A stretch of 64,000 bases of DNA from Paenarthrobacter aurescens (GTDB lineage: Bacteria; Actinomycetota; Actinomycetes; Actinomycetales; Micrococcaceae): positions 558,001 to 622,000 of the forward strand of contig NZ_JAOEFX010000003.1 in NCBI RefSeq assembly GCF_025421775.1, written 5' to 3'. The stretch's first letter is position 1. Every line of letters begins with the position of its first letter. Under the pieces are notes generated by a model, which saw only the letters and a program-made list of their open reading frames with translations, ran no database searches and was not told the origin of the DNA. This document shows, in pieces, positions 18,011-26,811 of this stretch. A program made the position numbers and the translations under genes.

Positions 18011-21000
18011 ATGCCGGTATGGTCCAAGGCGTCTAAAGCTAGTACAGAAAAGAAGGCAGAAGTTGTGTCAGTAGGTCAAGGCCAGGAAGAGGGCTCCGAA
18101 GAGCTCCGTAAATGGCTGTCTGGTCTTAAGCCCGTCACCGGGGCAGACACGATGCTGCGTTTCGTCAAGACGCCCGAAGGGGCTATCGATCTCAGCAATG
18201 CGCACCCCTCGGGGCTGGCGCAGTTGCTCGCAGGCCGCAGAACGCGCCTGTCCACACTGATCAGGGACCGCCAACAATACTTGGTGGCGGCACGGGCAGC
18301 GCGGAATATCAGGTCCAAGATCTTCGAGCTGAGCAACGATCGCGGTATAGAGGCCGGTTACTTGTCCGCGGGCACTGTTGTGTGGACCTCTGCTGTTGGC
18401 GGTAAGCCTCAGCGCGTTTCAGCGCCTGTGATGCTCACCTCCATCATCCTGACGGTCAGGCCGGGAGAAGACGACTTCGAACTCCAGCTCACGGAGCAGG
18501 CACGCATGAACCCTGCCTTGGTGCGTCATCTGAAGTCTGTCCATGGCATCGTTTTTGACGTCAACGCCGTAGCGCGCATGGCCTACAACACGGCGCGGTT
18601 CGATCCCCAGCCTGTGCTGGACCGGCTGTCCACCCTCGTCCAGCCCATTCATGGCGCCGAGGTGGAGTTCAACCTGCTGGTCACTACGCTGGCCGATCTC
18701 TCAGGCAACCTCGATGATCCGTGGATCAACATGAACAACCCCACGATTGCGGCGCTCTCACTTGCCGCAAACGGTGGTGACATTGAGCCGGAGACCATCA
18801 AAGCGGGCCGGTTCCCCAGCCTGGACCTTCGTGATCCGGCAGATGAGCTCCTCCTCCTCGACGCTGACACAGACCAGCAGTACGTGGTGGACGCTGTGCG
18901 CGCCGGGGACTCACTGGTTGTCAGCACGCCGCCGGGCAGCGGACAGACGCAGACAGCCATCAATGCTATCGGTGCGCTGGTCAGCGAAGGCAAGTCCGTG
19001 CTGGTAGTAGGGGACAGACAGTCCAGCCTCGCGGGACTCTCCGCCCACCTGGAATCGCTCGGCCTCGATTCGATGCTCTTCCGCCCGGGCAACGGAACCA
19101 CTCCACAGCAGCTCAAGGGCCAGCTGGTCCGGGCCATCATGCGCAATGAAAAAGCTCTTGAACCACAGCTGGGCAACCTGCACCAGACACTGACCGGACA
19201 CCGCCACGCCCTGATGGACCATGTTGCCTCGCTGCACAATGTCCGCGAACGCTGGGGTTGCTCGCCGTACCAGGCAATGCAATCGCTTGCGGAGCTGACG
19301 TCCATCCACCCCGCGCCTTCCACTACGGTTCGCCTGAAGCGCAGCGTCCTGGACAACATCAAGGACCGTGAAGAACTCGCGGGCCGTTTGTTCCGCGCAG
19401 CCGAGCTGGGCAGCTTCAGCAAGGCTTCCACCTCAAGCCCGTGGTACGGAGCCCGGTTGGTCACCCGCAAGGAAACCGAGGAAGCCCAGCAGTTGGCACG
19501 CATGGCGGAAGAGAAGCTTCCTGTCCTGCGGGACCGGATGAAGCAGCTTTCCGATCACGCCGAAATCCGGCTGGGCGATACCTTCACTGAGTGGGGTGCC
19601 CAGCTTGAATTGCTGATTGCGGTGCGGGAGAGCCTGGACAAGTTCACTCCTGACATCTTCGACCGGCCGGTGCACGACCTTATTTCCGCTACCGCCAGCT
19701 CGGCTTGGCGCCGTGAGCGCAACCTGGAGATGCCCTCCATGCAGCGCTCCCGTTTGCGGCGGGTCGCCAAAGAGTACGTGCGGCCCGGCGTGCATATCGC
19801 CGATCTCCACAGCTCTCTGGTCCTGGTTCAGGAGCAGCGTGCTCTCTGGGCTGGCTATGCCACAACCCAACGACACCCCGCGGTACCTTCCGGGCTTGCC
19901 GATCTTGGTTCTCTGTACCGGGAACTCGACGGCGAACTTCGCCGCCTCGGTGATGCCCTCAAGCACACCAGCGCCGGGGGTTCGCTGCACGGGACGCCGT
20001 ACCTGGAACTGATGGAGCGGCTGGAACGGCTTGTTGCCGACACGGCCACGCTGGAGACCCTTCCCGAGCGCACGCTCCTCATCGAGGAGATGCGCGAGCA
20101 CGGCCTTGGTGAGTTGCTTTCCGACTTGGCTGCCCGCGAGGTTCCGGCGTCTTCCGTGGCGGCAGAACTGGACCTTGCCTGGTGGCAGTCCGCTTTGGAA
20201 GCCATGATCAGTGGCGACGATTACCTGGCTATGTCCGACGGTGATTCGTTGCGCCGTCTCGAGGCCGAATATCGTCTTGCGGACCAAGCACACATTGCCA
20301 GTGGCGCCGCCCGACTCCGCTGGCAGCTGGCTCAAAAGTGGCGGCAAGGCCTCCTTGCACATCCGCGGCAGGCGGAGTTGCTCCGCGCACTGCTGAAGGA
20401 TGGCCGGGTGACGTTGCCGGCATTGAGCGCCCAAGCACCGGACCTTGTGCCCCTGCTGGTCCCCGTATGGTCCGTCAGCCCCTACCTCCTCACTGGCGTC
20501 CTGCCGGCGGAACAGAAGTTCGACGCCGTTGTTGTTATTGATGCGGAGTCCACGTCGCTGCAGGCCGTTCTTCCTGCGATTGCCCGGGCGAAGCAGGTAG
20601 TGGCATTCGGGGACGCGAAGATTGCCAACGCACGCACCTTCAGCGTGGCAGTGGAACCGCCGGTTGCCGGTGTTACCAGCCACGAGAATGTGGACAGTGC
20701 ATTCAAGGCACTGGCCAGGGTTCTTCCCACCTGGCAGCTGAACTGGGTGTACCGCGCAGTGGACGAGGACCTGATCCTCCAGTTGAGCAAGAACTACTAC
20801 GACGGTGGTCTGAGGCGGCTGCCTGATGGCAACTCCGTCACCGGACTCGACCGTTCCATCCTGGTGGAGTACATTCCGGACGGCACAGGGCTCCCGGGCG
20901 CCGACCACGAAGGCGTGGAGTCCGTCACCGCGGAAGTCAACCGCGTGGTGGACCTTGTCTTCGAACATGCCCGGCTCCGGCCCCGCACGTCCTTGGCGGT

Positions 21001-22174
21001 GGTGACGGCCAGCCTGCGTCACGCTGCCCGGATTGGCGAGGCCATCAGGCTCCAACTGCCTAACCATCCCTTGTTGGCCACCTTCTTCGGCGCTGGGCCC
21101 GAATCCTTCCGCGTGGTGGATCTTGAGCGCGCCCAGGGGCTGGTGAGGGACCATGTCATCTTCTCCCTCGGCTATGGCCGCACGCCGCATGGCCGGGCGC
21201 TGCACTCGTTTGGCCCGCTGTCCGCTGAGGGTGGCAGGAACCGCTTCGCGCTGGCGATGACCCGAGCCCGGCGTTCGATGCACGTCCTGAGTTGCTTCCG
21301 GCCCGAGGACCTCGATCTGGATCGTCTGGCTCATGGTGCTGTGGACTTCTACGAACTGCTGGACCGGGAACTCTCCGGCAACAGCAACCTTGGAACGCCT
21401 GCTTCCCGTGCTGTGGCCAGTGAGCAGGCGCTGGGTGAAGATCCCCTGGTGGCCGACCTCGGAGAACGCCTGCGTGCCAGGGGAGCCCGTGTCTGGCACC
21501 TCTACGACGGAGTGCTGGACATAGCAGCCGCAGCGGACCCCGTTCACACGATCGGCCGCGAGGGCGCCGAGATCCCCACGCCTGTTGCCATCGAATCCGA
21601 CGGCACGGAACGCTACCGGCGAATGAGCGTCCGCGAACGCAGCCGCTTGCGGCCGCAACTGCTTGAGCACATGGGCTGGCGTTACATGTCGCTTTGGACC
21701 ATCGAGGTCTTCACGGACCCCTCGTCCTGCGCGGATCGGATTGGATCCTACCTTGGGTTGGAAAATCACATCCCGCGATCGACGTCGCCCCAGCATGGCT
21801 TCCTGGACATGGATGTTGAACAATTGAATGTGGACAAGGGGCAGCCGACGTTCGCCCCTAGCTCTGCACTCGCGGCGGGCGACGAGCCTCATGCCGCCGC
21901 CGGTGAAGCGCATGGCGTCACGGAAAACGGGAAAGAAGCACCACGGATGGAACAAGGAACCGGTATGGAAGACGACGCCGCAACGGAATTCGGCGCACCG
22001 GGTGACGGCCCTGCCGAGGAAGCAGCTGACTCGAGGTCGACGGCTGCCAAGCCAGGCGCCGGCGGGATTCTTCCCACCAAGGCCGCGGAAGATGATCCCC
22101 GCCGCTGGGGCGATGAGGCCGGCTACGACCATGAGCAGTGGCTGAAAGAGCAAAAGCCTCCGCACTGGGGCTGA
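18011..22174 (+). CDS. Large SF1-helicase-like protein with degenerate Walker motifs
   Basis: 1387 aa. The fold follows UvrD/Dna2-like SF1 helicases. The P-loop region at about residue 305 reads TPPGSGQTQTAINAIGAL, so the Walker A lysine is Gln312. Motif II at 844-847 is DAES rather than DEAS. The C-terminal motif V/VI region is retained (LERAQGLVRDHVIFSLGYG; GGRNRFALAMTRARRSM, residues 1074-1088). Residues 1270-1360 are low-complexity and acidic. The protein ends in a conserved-looking DDPRRWG...DHEQWLKEQKPPHWG tail. The loss of both nucleotide-binding signatures suggests an inactive or unconventional ATPase, perhaps a DNA- or RNA-binding scaffold. Starts near 18011 by the -10 box. Confidence 0.85.
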   Translation: MPVWSKASKASTEKKAEVVSVGQGQEEGSEELRKWLSGLKPVTGADTMLRFVKTPEGAIDLSNAHPSGLAQLLAGRRTRLSTLIRDRQQYLVAARAARNIRSKIFELSNDRGIEAGYLSAGTVVWTSAVGGKPQRVSAPVMLTSIILTVRPGEDDFELQLTEQARMNPALVRHLKSVHGIVFDVNAVARMAYNTARFDPQPVLDRLSTLVQPIHGAEVEFNLLVTTLADLSGNLDDPWINMNNPTIAALSLAANGGDIEPETIKAGRFPSLDLRDPADELLLLDADTDQQYVVDAVRAGDSLVVSTPPGSGQTQTAINAIGALVSEGKSVLVVGDRQSSLAGLSAHLESLGLDSMLFRPGNGTTPQQLKGQLVRAIMRNEKALEPQLGNLHQTLTGHRHALMDHVASLHNVRERWGCSPYQAMQSLAELTSIHPAPSTTVRLKRSVLDNIKDREELAGRLFRAAELGSFSKASTSSPWYGARLVTRKETEEAQQLARMAEEKLPVLRDRMKQLSDHAEIRLGDTFTEWGAQLELLIAVRESLDKFTPDIFDRPVHDLISATASSAWRRERNLEMPSMQRSRLRRVAKEYVRPGVHIADLHSSLVLVQEQRALWAGYATTQRHPAVPSGLADLGSLYRELDGELRRLGDALKHTSAGGSLHGTPYLELMERLERLVADTATLETLPERTLLIEEMREHGLGELLSDLAAREVPASSVAAELDLAWWQSALEAMISGDDYLAMSDGDSLRRLEAEYRLADQAHIASGAARLRWQLAQKWRQGLLAHPRQAELLRALLKDGRVTLPALSAQAPDLVPLLVPVWSVSPYLLTGVLPAEQKFDAVVVIDAESTSLQAVLPAIARAKQVVAFGDAKIANARTFSVAVEPPVAGVTSHENVDSAFKALARVLPTWQLNWVYRAVDEDLILQLSKNYYDGGLRRLPDGNSVTGLDRSILVEYIPDGTGLPGADHEGVESVTAEVNRVVDLVFEHARLRPRTSLAVVTASLRHAARIGEAIRLQLPNHPLLATFFGAGPESFRVVDLERAQGLVRDHVIFSLGYGRTPHGRALHSFGPLSAEGGRNRFALAMTRARRSMHVLSCFRPEDLDLDRLAHGAVDFYELLDRELSGNSNLGTPASRAVASEQALGEDPLVADLGERLRARGARVWHLYDGVLDIAAAADPVHTIGREGAEIPTPVAIESDGTERYRRMSVRERSRLRPQLLEHMGWRYMSLWTIEVFTDPSSCADRIGSYLGLENHIPRSTSPQHGFLDMDVEQLNVDKGQPTFAPSSALAAGDEPHAAAGEAHGVTENGKEAPRMEQGTGMEDDAATEFGAPGDGPAEEAADSRSTAAKPGAGGILPTKAAEDDPRRWGDEAGYDHEQWLKEQKPPHWG

Positions 22175-22200
22175 TCGGCCAGCAATGGCCGGAAAGCCCA

Positions 22201-23007
22201 TCACGGGCTGACCAAAACAAAGAAAAGCTTGCCTTGCGTTGACGCGCCGGCAAGCTTTTCTGCTTGTTGGGGATCCGCGCCAACCACCACCAGCCCTTCG
22301 GTGTCACTGGTGCCGAGCCATTCCCCGGCTTTGCCCCCTTGGGCTGAGGTCCAGAGCACCGGAACAGGGCCGGCCAGCACTTGGCTTTGCCCGGACTCGT
22401 CATTGGAGCCAGCTGACGTGAGCACCACCGTGACCAATTGTCCCGGGGAAAGGAGCTGGATGGATGAAGGATCGGCCATACGCAGGGGAACGGCTGCTGT
22501 GCCCAAGGGAGCCCCAGTAAGCAGCCCGGGCCCCAGCAGGTTCGACTCCATGGGGATCTGCCTCTTGCCCAAGGGAGAAGCCAGCTGACGGCCAACAAGT
22601 TCACTGACGCTTCGCAGGGCGCCGTCGACGGCAAGGCCGGGCGGTACGGCCACAGTGGTGAAATCGGATTCCGTGAGACTCGTGCCCGCTGGAAGGTCCC
22701 GTGCGGCAACGAGGACGGAGACACTCAGCTCGGGTGGTGGAGTCAATTGGTGCACTGCGATACCGGCGGCCACGCACAGGAGCAGGGCAACTGTCAACCG
22801 GCGGTTTCGTGCCACCCACGCAGCGAATCGTTGCGCATGCCCACGGTGGCGTTCACCGTCCCGTGACCGGTTGGGCCTTGGAGGTTTGTTGTTGCTGCGT
22901 GAGAGTGAAAGCCGGGTACGGGCGCGGGGGAGTGGAGGCCATGTCCCGGTGCTTGAGGCTGAGCGTTCGGCGCGGGTAAGGAGGGCACTGCGTGACTGAT
23001 GTGGCAT
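22201..23007 (-). CDS. SAF-domain (CpaB/RcpC-like) membrane-anchored protein
   Basis: 268 aa. A basic, disordered N-terminal 70 residues are followed by one membrane helix (LTVALLLCVAAGIAVHQL). The SAF domain comes next (SVSVLVAARDLPAGTSLTES...VAVPPGLAVDG), then an RcpC-like beta region ending KLFFVLVSP. In Flp pilus systems CpaB proteins assist assembly in the periplasm, but no pilus genes are nearby, so the role is unclear. Probably leaderless: TAACGT six nt before ATG 23007. Convergent with the helicase-like gene (26-bp gap). Confidence 0.82.
   Translation of the reverse strand: MPHQSRSALLTRAERSASSTGTWPPLPRARTRLSLSRSNNKPPRPNRSRDGERHRGHAQRFAAWVARNRRLTVALLLCVAAGIAVHQLTPPPELSVSVLVAARDLPAGTSLTESDFTTVAVPPGLAVDGALRSVSELVGRQLASPLGKRQIPMESNLLGPGLLTGAPLGTAAVPLRMADPSSIQLLSPGQLVTVVLTSAGSNDESGQSQVLAGPVPVLWTSAQGGKAGEWLGTSDTEGLVVVGADPQQAEKLAGASTQGKLFFVLVSP
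22222..22260. terminator. Inverted repeat at the convergent gene ends, candidate bidirectional terminator
   Basis: GAAAAGCTTGCC (22222-22233) and GGCAAGCTTTTC (22249-22260) form a perfect 12-bp stem with a 15-nt loop. It lies inside the last codons of the SAF gene. On the minus strand the stem is followed by TTTGTTTTGG just before the stop codon. On the plus strand it lies 48 nt past the helicase-like stop. Confidence 0.5.
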
Positions 23008-23013
23008 GCCGCC

Positions 23014-23019
23014 ACGTTA
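23014..23019 (-). promoter_or_regulatory. Leaderless-type -10 box of the SAF-domain gene
   Basis: TAACGT on the minus strand, six nt before ATG 23007. Confidence 0.5.
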
Positions 23020-23027
23020 GCCAGCTG

Positions 23028-23053
23028 ACCCGGCCGCGTGACAGCGGCCGGGT
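23028..23053 (-). terminator. GC-rich hairpin after the FmdB gene
   Basis: ACCCGGCCGC (23028-23037) pairs with GCGGCCGGGT (23044-23053) over a 6-nt loop. It lies 23 bp past the fmdB-type stop. There is no T-run, so efficiency is uncertain. Confidence 0.5.
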
Positions 23054-23075
23054 GCTCTATGTGGAAAAGTTCGCT

Positions 23076-23354
23076 CTAGTTGGCTGCAGCCGCGGCTGCT
23101 GGTGCTGGCGTGGCAGCAGGGGCGGACGATGCAGCGGCCGGGGCTGAGGGCGCGGCCGAAACCGTGCTGCCCTTGGCGTCGCGGGAATCAGTCCGGTAAA
23201 ACCCCGAGCCCTTGAAGACAACGCCGACGCTGTTGAACTTCTTGCGAAGCGCGCCCTTGCATTCGGGGCACTCCGTCAGGGAGTTGTCAGAGAAGGACTG
23301 GACGATGTCAAAGGCATGGTCACAGTCTTTGCAGGCGTATGCGTATGTGGGCAC
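23076..23354 (-). CDS. FmdB-family zinc ribbon protein with disordered Ala/Pro tail (Ruc-like)
   Basis: 92 aa. The zinc ribbon has C8xxC11 and C29xxC32. The second half is Ser/Ala/Pro-rich and predicted disordered. The position (FmdB - 5-FCL - divergent galU) matches mycobacterial Rv0991c, described as the redox-regulated chaperone Ruc, which also joins a zinc ribbon to a disordered tail. A chaperone role here is therefore plausible but not shown. GTG start with AAGGAGG upstream. A minus-strand TAGAAT at 23441-23446 is a possible -10 with an 80-nt leader. Confidence 0.88.
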   Translation of the reverse strand: MPTYAYACKDCDHAFDIVQSFSDNSLTECPECKGALRKKFNSVGVVFKGSGFYRTDSRDAKGSTVSAAPSAPAAASSAPAATPAPAAAAAAN

Positions 23355-23508
23355 TGAGTTCCTCCTTCAGGACAGAGTTCAGGTCCTGTGCATCTGTGGC
23401 AGAGAATGTCCGCTTTAGCAGTCGCAGGGCCTGAGTGCCAATTCTATCATCCGACTCCACGGCCTGCGCCAGAGCATGTGCTTGAACTCACCACAGTCGC
23501 CGGGGCCG

Positions 23509-24123
23509 TCAGTCCATATCCGCAGGGCCGTCGAGCCGGACCACGCCGGAAGGGGTCAGTACCTCGCGCACCGGGCGGTCAAATGCTTCGGCGGGAATCG
23601 AACCCGAAGGCAACAGGTCGTCGTCGTACACCACCGCGATGGTGGGCGGCCGCTGGCCGGCAGCGTCGAGACCATGGAGGAGCCGGTCGTAGTAGCCGCC
23701 ACCCTGGCCAATCCGGTTGCCATCCCTGTCCACGGCAGTGGCGGGCATGAAGATGCCGGCCGTCCCTGCTATTACCCGGCTTTCCAATCGCTCACCCTCG
23801 GGTTCGTCGATGGGGGCGTACGCGGACCTGACAAAAATCGTGGACGGTGTCCAATACACCCAGCTCAGTTGCCGGCCCGGCTCGCAGACAGGAAGCAGGA
23901 CCCGGTGGCCGGCGTCGTGCAGTGCCTCTATAAGCGGCATGGTGGGCGGTTCAAAAGCGACGCCCACATAGACGGCAAAGGTGGCAGCCGTCCCAGGGGA
24001 CACTGTCCCGGCCCAAGCCGTCCCATGCCGTGCGATCGATGCGCCCGCAGTCGCGATCTGGTCTGGCCGGAGGGTCCGCCTGTGCAAGCGCCGGCTGCTG
24101 CGAATGTCTTCCTTCGATGCCAT
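23509..24123 (-). CDS. 5-formyltetrahydrofolate cyclo-ligase family protein
   Basis: Uses ATP to convert 5-formyl-THF to 5,10-methenyl-THF, salvaging folate. 204 aa from ATG 24123 (MASKEDIRSSRRLHRR). The family motifs are visible: a basic N-terminus with RRTLRPDQIA, VGVAFEPPTMPLIEAL, the substrate region GTAGIFMPATAVD, and the signature GQGGGYYDRLL. An in-frame start at 24186 would add 21 residues without family features. Divergent from galU across 128 bp. Confidence 0.9.
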   Translation of the reverse strand: MASKEDIRSSRRLHRRTLRPDQIATAGASIARHGTAWAGTVSPGTAATFAVYVGVAFEPPTMPLIEALHDAGHRVLLPVCEPGRQLSWVYWTPSTIFVRSAYAPIDEPEGERLESRVIAGTAGIFMPATAVDRDGNRIGQGGGYYDRLLHGLDAAGQRPPTIAVVYDDDLLPSGSIPAEAFDRPVREVLTPSGVVRLDGPADMD

Positions 24124-24239
24124 CTGTTTCCGATCGTGGGTCCGCCTGATGCCGGGGAAGCAACACAAGCTGTCCTTAATGGACACCGAAATGTGCAGCC
24201 GGCGCGGCGAGGGTTTAGCCGATGATGTATTCCTTCCGT

Positions 24240-24245
24240 TACATT
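24240..24245 (+). promoter_or_regulatory. Leaderless-type -10 box of galU
   Basis: TACATT, six nt before GTG 24252. It sets the start downstream of ATG 24222. Confidence 0.5.
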
Positions 24246-24251
24246 AGTCCG

Positions 24252-25157
24252 GTGACTCTCGATAACAATGCTGTCCGTAAGGCCGTCATCCCCGCAGCGG
24301 GTCTTGGTACCCGGTTCCTGCCTGCAACAAAGGCGATGCCGAAGGAAATGCTGCCCGTGGTTGACAAGCCAGCCATCCAGTACGTCGTCGAAGAAGCCGT
24401 TAAGGTTGGCCTGCACGACGTCCTGATGATCACCGGGCGCAGCAAGCGCGCCTTGGAAGATCACTTTGACCGCGTGCCGGCGCTGGAAGCGACGCTGGCC
24501 GAAAAGGGCGATACCGCCAAGCTTGAGGCCATCCAATCCGCCACCAACCTCGGTGACATCCACTACGTCCGCCAGGGCGACCCCAACGGTCTGGGCCACG
24601 CTGTCCTTCGTGCAAAGCAGCACGTTGGCCACGAGCCGTTCGCCGTACTCCTCGGCGATGACCTGATCGATGCCCGCGATAACCTCTTGAGCGACATGAT
24701 CGCCGTCCAGCAGAAAACCGGCGGTTCCGTGGTTGCGCTGATCGAGGTGGAGCCCTCCAAGATCAGCGCCTACGGTTGCGCGGACGTCGAGGAAATCGGC
24801 GAAGATGGCTACGTCCGCATCAAGCAGCTCGTGGAAAAGCCGTCTCCGGAAGAGGCTCCGTCCAACCTTGCAGTCATCGGCCGCTACGTGCTGCACCCGG
24901 CTGTCTTCGATGTCCTGGAGAATACTGCTCCGGGCCGAGGCGGAGAGATCCAGCTGACGGATGCACTCGAAGTCCTTGCCGCAGGCGAAGGTGAAGGCTA
25001 TGGCGTGTACGGCGTCGTTTTCCGTGGCCGCCGTTACGACACGGGTGACAAGCTCAGCTACCTCAAGGCATGCATTGAGCTGGCCTGCGAACGCGATGAC
25101 CTCGGTCCTGAGCTGCGTGAGTGGCTTCCGACGTTCACTGCCTCGCTTCCCAAGTAA
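24252..25157 (+). CDS. galU: UTP-glucose-1-phosphate uridylyltransferase
   Basis: Makes UDP-glucose for cell-envelope glycans and trehalose. 301 aa. The nucleotide-binding signature is AVIPAAGLGTRFLPATKAMPKEML, followed by VDKPAIQYVVEEAV, a substrate loop with LLGDD and the conserved VEKP (KQLVEKPSPEEAPSNLAVIGRYVL). GTG 24252 is preferred: TACATT lies six nt upstream and the protein then begins five residues before the core motif. The mycobacterial neighbour moeA1, which sits between galU and rimJ, is missing here. Confidence 0.95.
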   Translation: MTLDNNAVRKAVIPAAGLGTRFLPATKAMPKEMLPVVDKPAIQYVVEEAVKVGLHDVLMITGRSKRALEDHFDRVPALEATLAEKGDTAKLEAIQSATNLGDIHYVRQGDPNGLGHAVLRAKQHVGHEPFAVLLGDDLIDARDNLLSDMIAVQQKTGGSVVALIEVEPSKISAYGCADVEEIGEDGYVRIKQLVEKPSPEEAPSNLAVIGRYVLHPAVFDVLENTAPGRGGEIQLTDALEVLAAGEGEGYGVYGVVFRGRRYDTGDKLSYLKACIELACERDDLGPELREWLPTFTASLPK

Positions 25158-25163
25158 CACCGG

Positions 25164-25775
25164 ATGTACGGCTCTGCGATCTGGCCGGTGACGCTGGAAA
25201 GCGGAGACCTGCTCCTTCGGCCCATCCGTTACCGCGACAAGCGGGAGTGGTCCGAAGTCCGTTCGCGGAACAGTGAATGGCTTGCGCCGTGGGAGGCGTC
25301 CAACCCGGCTCCGGGTGGGCGCCTGCCCAGCTATCGCCAGATGGTGGGCTCCCTTAATGACCAAGCCCGCCAGTCCACGGCATTACCCTTCCTTATTGTT
25401 GAACGGACCCCTGGTTTCCGCGAGCCGCGGATCGTGGGGCAACTTACCGTTTCGTCCATGGTCTGGGGATCGGCCATGATGGCCACCTTGGGTTACTGGG
25501 TCGATAAGGAACGGGCCGGCCACGGCATCGCTCCGACGGCTGTTGCGATGGCAACGGATCATTGTTTCAGGGTGTTGGGCCTTCATCGCATGGAAATCAA
25601 TATCAGGCCTGAGAACGCACCCAGCCTGCGGGTGGTCGAGAAGCTGGGCTTCCGTGATGAGGGTTACCGGGAACGGTACCTGCACATCAACGGGGAGTGG
25701 GCTGACCACCGGTCCTTCGCGCTGACGTCCGACGAAGTTCCAGAGGGCCTGCTTCGCCGGTGGCTCAGGGGATAA
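25164..25775 (+). CDS. GNAT-family N-acetyltransferase, RimJ/RimL type
   Basis: 203 aa. RimJ-like fold: an N-terminal LLLRPIRYRDKREW, the acetyl-CoA loop region DKERAGHGIAPTAVAMATDHCF, and the C-terminal signature RMEINIRPENAPSLRVVEKLGFRDEG followed by RYLHINGEWADH. Probably acetylates a protein N-terminus, possibly a ribosomal protein, by analogy with Rv0995. Starts six bp after galU and is likely in its transcript. Confidence 0.9.
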   Translation: MYGSAIWPVTLESGDLLLRPIRYRDKREWSEVRSRNSEWLAPWEASNPAPGGRLPSYRQMVGSLNDQARQSTALPFLIVERTPGFREPRIVGQLTVSSMVWGSAMMATLGYWVDKERAGHGIAPTAVAMATDHCFRVLGLHRMEINIRPENAPSLRVVEKLGFRDEGYRERYLHINGEWADHRSFALTSDEVPEGLLRRWLRG

Positions 25776-25777
25776 AC

Positions 25778-25798
25778 GGGCAGGTCATAGCCCTTTTT
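25778..25798 (+). terminator. Weak intrinsic terminator after the GNAT gene
   Basis: GGGC (25778-25781) and GCCC (25790-25793) close an 8-nt loop and are followed by TTTTT. The stem is short. Confidence 0.4.
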
Positions 25799-25874
25799 GC
25801 CTGTATCTCCAGTCATTTGTGTACTCGCCGACGACACACCGGCCGCAATGCCGCCGCGCCCGGTGATTTGCTTC

Positions 25875-25880
25875 TACGGT
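25875..25880 (+). promoter_or_regulatory. Leaderless-type -10 box before the membrane protein gene
   Basis: TACGGT, seven nt before GTG 25888. Confidence 0.45.
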
Positions 25881-25887
25881 TTTGAAT

Positions 25888-26805
25888 GTGGACTTCCCTC
25901 TCAGCAGCTCAGTGATACTCGTGGTCACTGTCGCGCTGTGGATGGTCTGGGTGGCGCCGTACGTTTTGCGGAACAGGCGCCAACAAGTCCAAACGGCCAC
26001 TGTTCCAGCAGAGGCACTCGACGACGAACCAGACGAACCGCAGGCAGGGGTGGTACTGACTTTGGCACCTCAGCAGGAGAAACCGATGGAGACCATGCAC
26101 AGCAAAGCACCGGCGTCGCCCCAGGGATCCCGCGTGGCCGAGTCGTCCCTCGGGAAAGCCCCCACCACTCCGTTCACCATTCGGTATGCCCGGCTCACGC
26201 TGGCATTGGCCGGCCTTGCCCTGTTGGTGACAGCAGCGGTTTCCGGCATTCTGCTGATTTTTGGCACCGGATCAGGCTGGTTGCCACTGGTGTCGCTCAT
26301 CGGCGCTGTGCTCGCCGTCGTGACGTTGCGGAAGCTTGCCCTCCGGGATCTTCGCGAACGCCGGGCACGCCGTGCTGCTCAGGCGGCGCCTATCCCTACG
26401 CCAGCGCGCTACTTGCCCAAGGAACCGGTGGTCGAAGCGAAGGAAACCACGGTTTTCGATGCCGAAGCCAGCAGCCGGGAAGCTGCGCGCCTGTCCGCAG
26501 TGGAACTTCGCCAGGCCGCGTTGGCGGTTGCTGTTGCCGCAGGGGATCAATCCGCCCAAGCTGCGGAAGCCTCCAAGGGCTCCAGCTGGGAACCGGTCGC
26601 AGTTCCCAAGCCCACGTATGTCGAAGCCGCCAAAGCACCAAGGCCTGCTCCTGAACCCTTGGATCTTCCTGAAGCTCCCAAGCCAGTGGGCAAGCCCGTC
26701 CTGAAGCAAGGCGCCGAACAGGCCGAAGCAACGGCCGCTGCTTCGGTCAAGGGCCAAAGCGCGCTCAGCAACCTGGACGACGTCCTGCAGCGCCGCCGCG
26801 CGTAA
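25888..26805 (+). CDS. Membrane protein of unknown function (positional counterpart of Rv0996)
   Basis: 305 aa. One N-terminal helix (SVILVVTVALWMVWVAPYVL) followed by RNRRQQ, and a central helical pair near residues 95-145 (LTLALAGLALLVTAAVSGILL and LPLVSLIGAVLAVVTLRKL). The long cytoplasmic C-terminus is rich in Ala, Pro and charged residues and ends LDDVLQRRRA. Its place after galU and the RimJ-type gene matches mycobacterial Rv0996. GTG 25888 fits TACGGT seven nt upstream; a TTG at 25882 is the alternative. Function unknown. Confidence 0.78.
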   Translation: MDFPLSSSVILVVTVALWMVWVAPYVLRNRRQQVQTATVPAEALDDEPDEPQAGVVLTLAPQQEKPMETMHSKAPASPQGSRVAESSLGKAPTTPFTIRYARLTLALAGLALLVTAAVSGILLIFGTGSGWLPLVSLIGAVLAVVTLRKLALRDLRERRARRAAQAAPIPTPARYLPKEPVVEAKETTVFDAEASSREAARLSAVELRQAALAVAVAAGDQSAQAAEASKGSSWEPVAVPKPTYVEAAKAPRPAPEPLDLPEAPKPVGKPVLKQGAEQAEATAAASVKGQSALSNLDDVLQRRRA

Positions 26806-26811
26806 CTCCGA

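Noticed and set aside
19433..22204. A 923-codon open frame antisense to the helicase-like gene
   Set aside because: High-GC coding DNA leaves long antisense frames. It has no domain motifs, no start signals, and its composition is Arg/Gly/His-rich as in other shadow frames.
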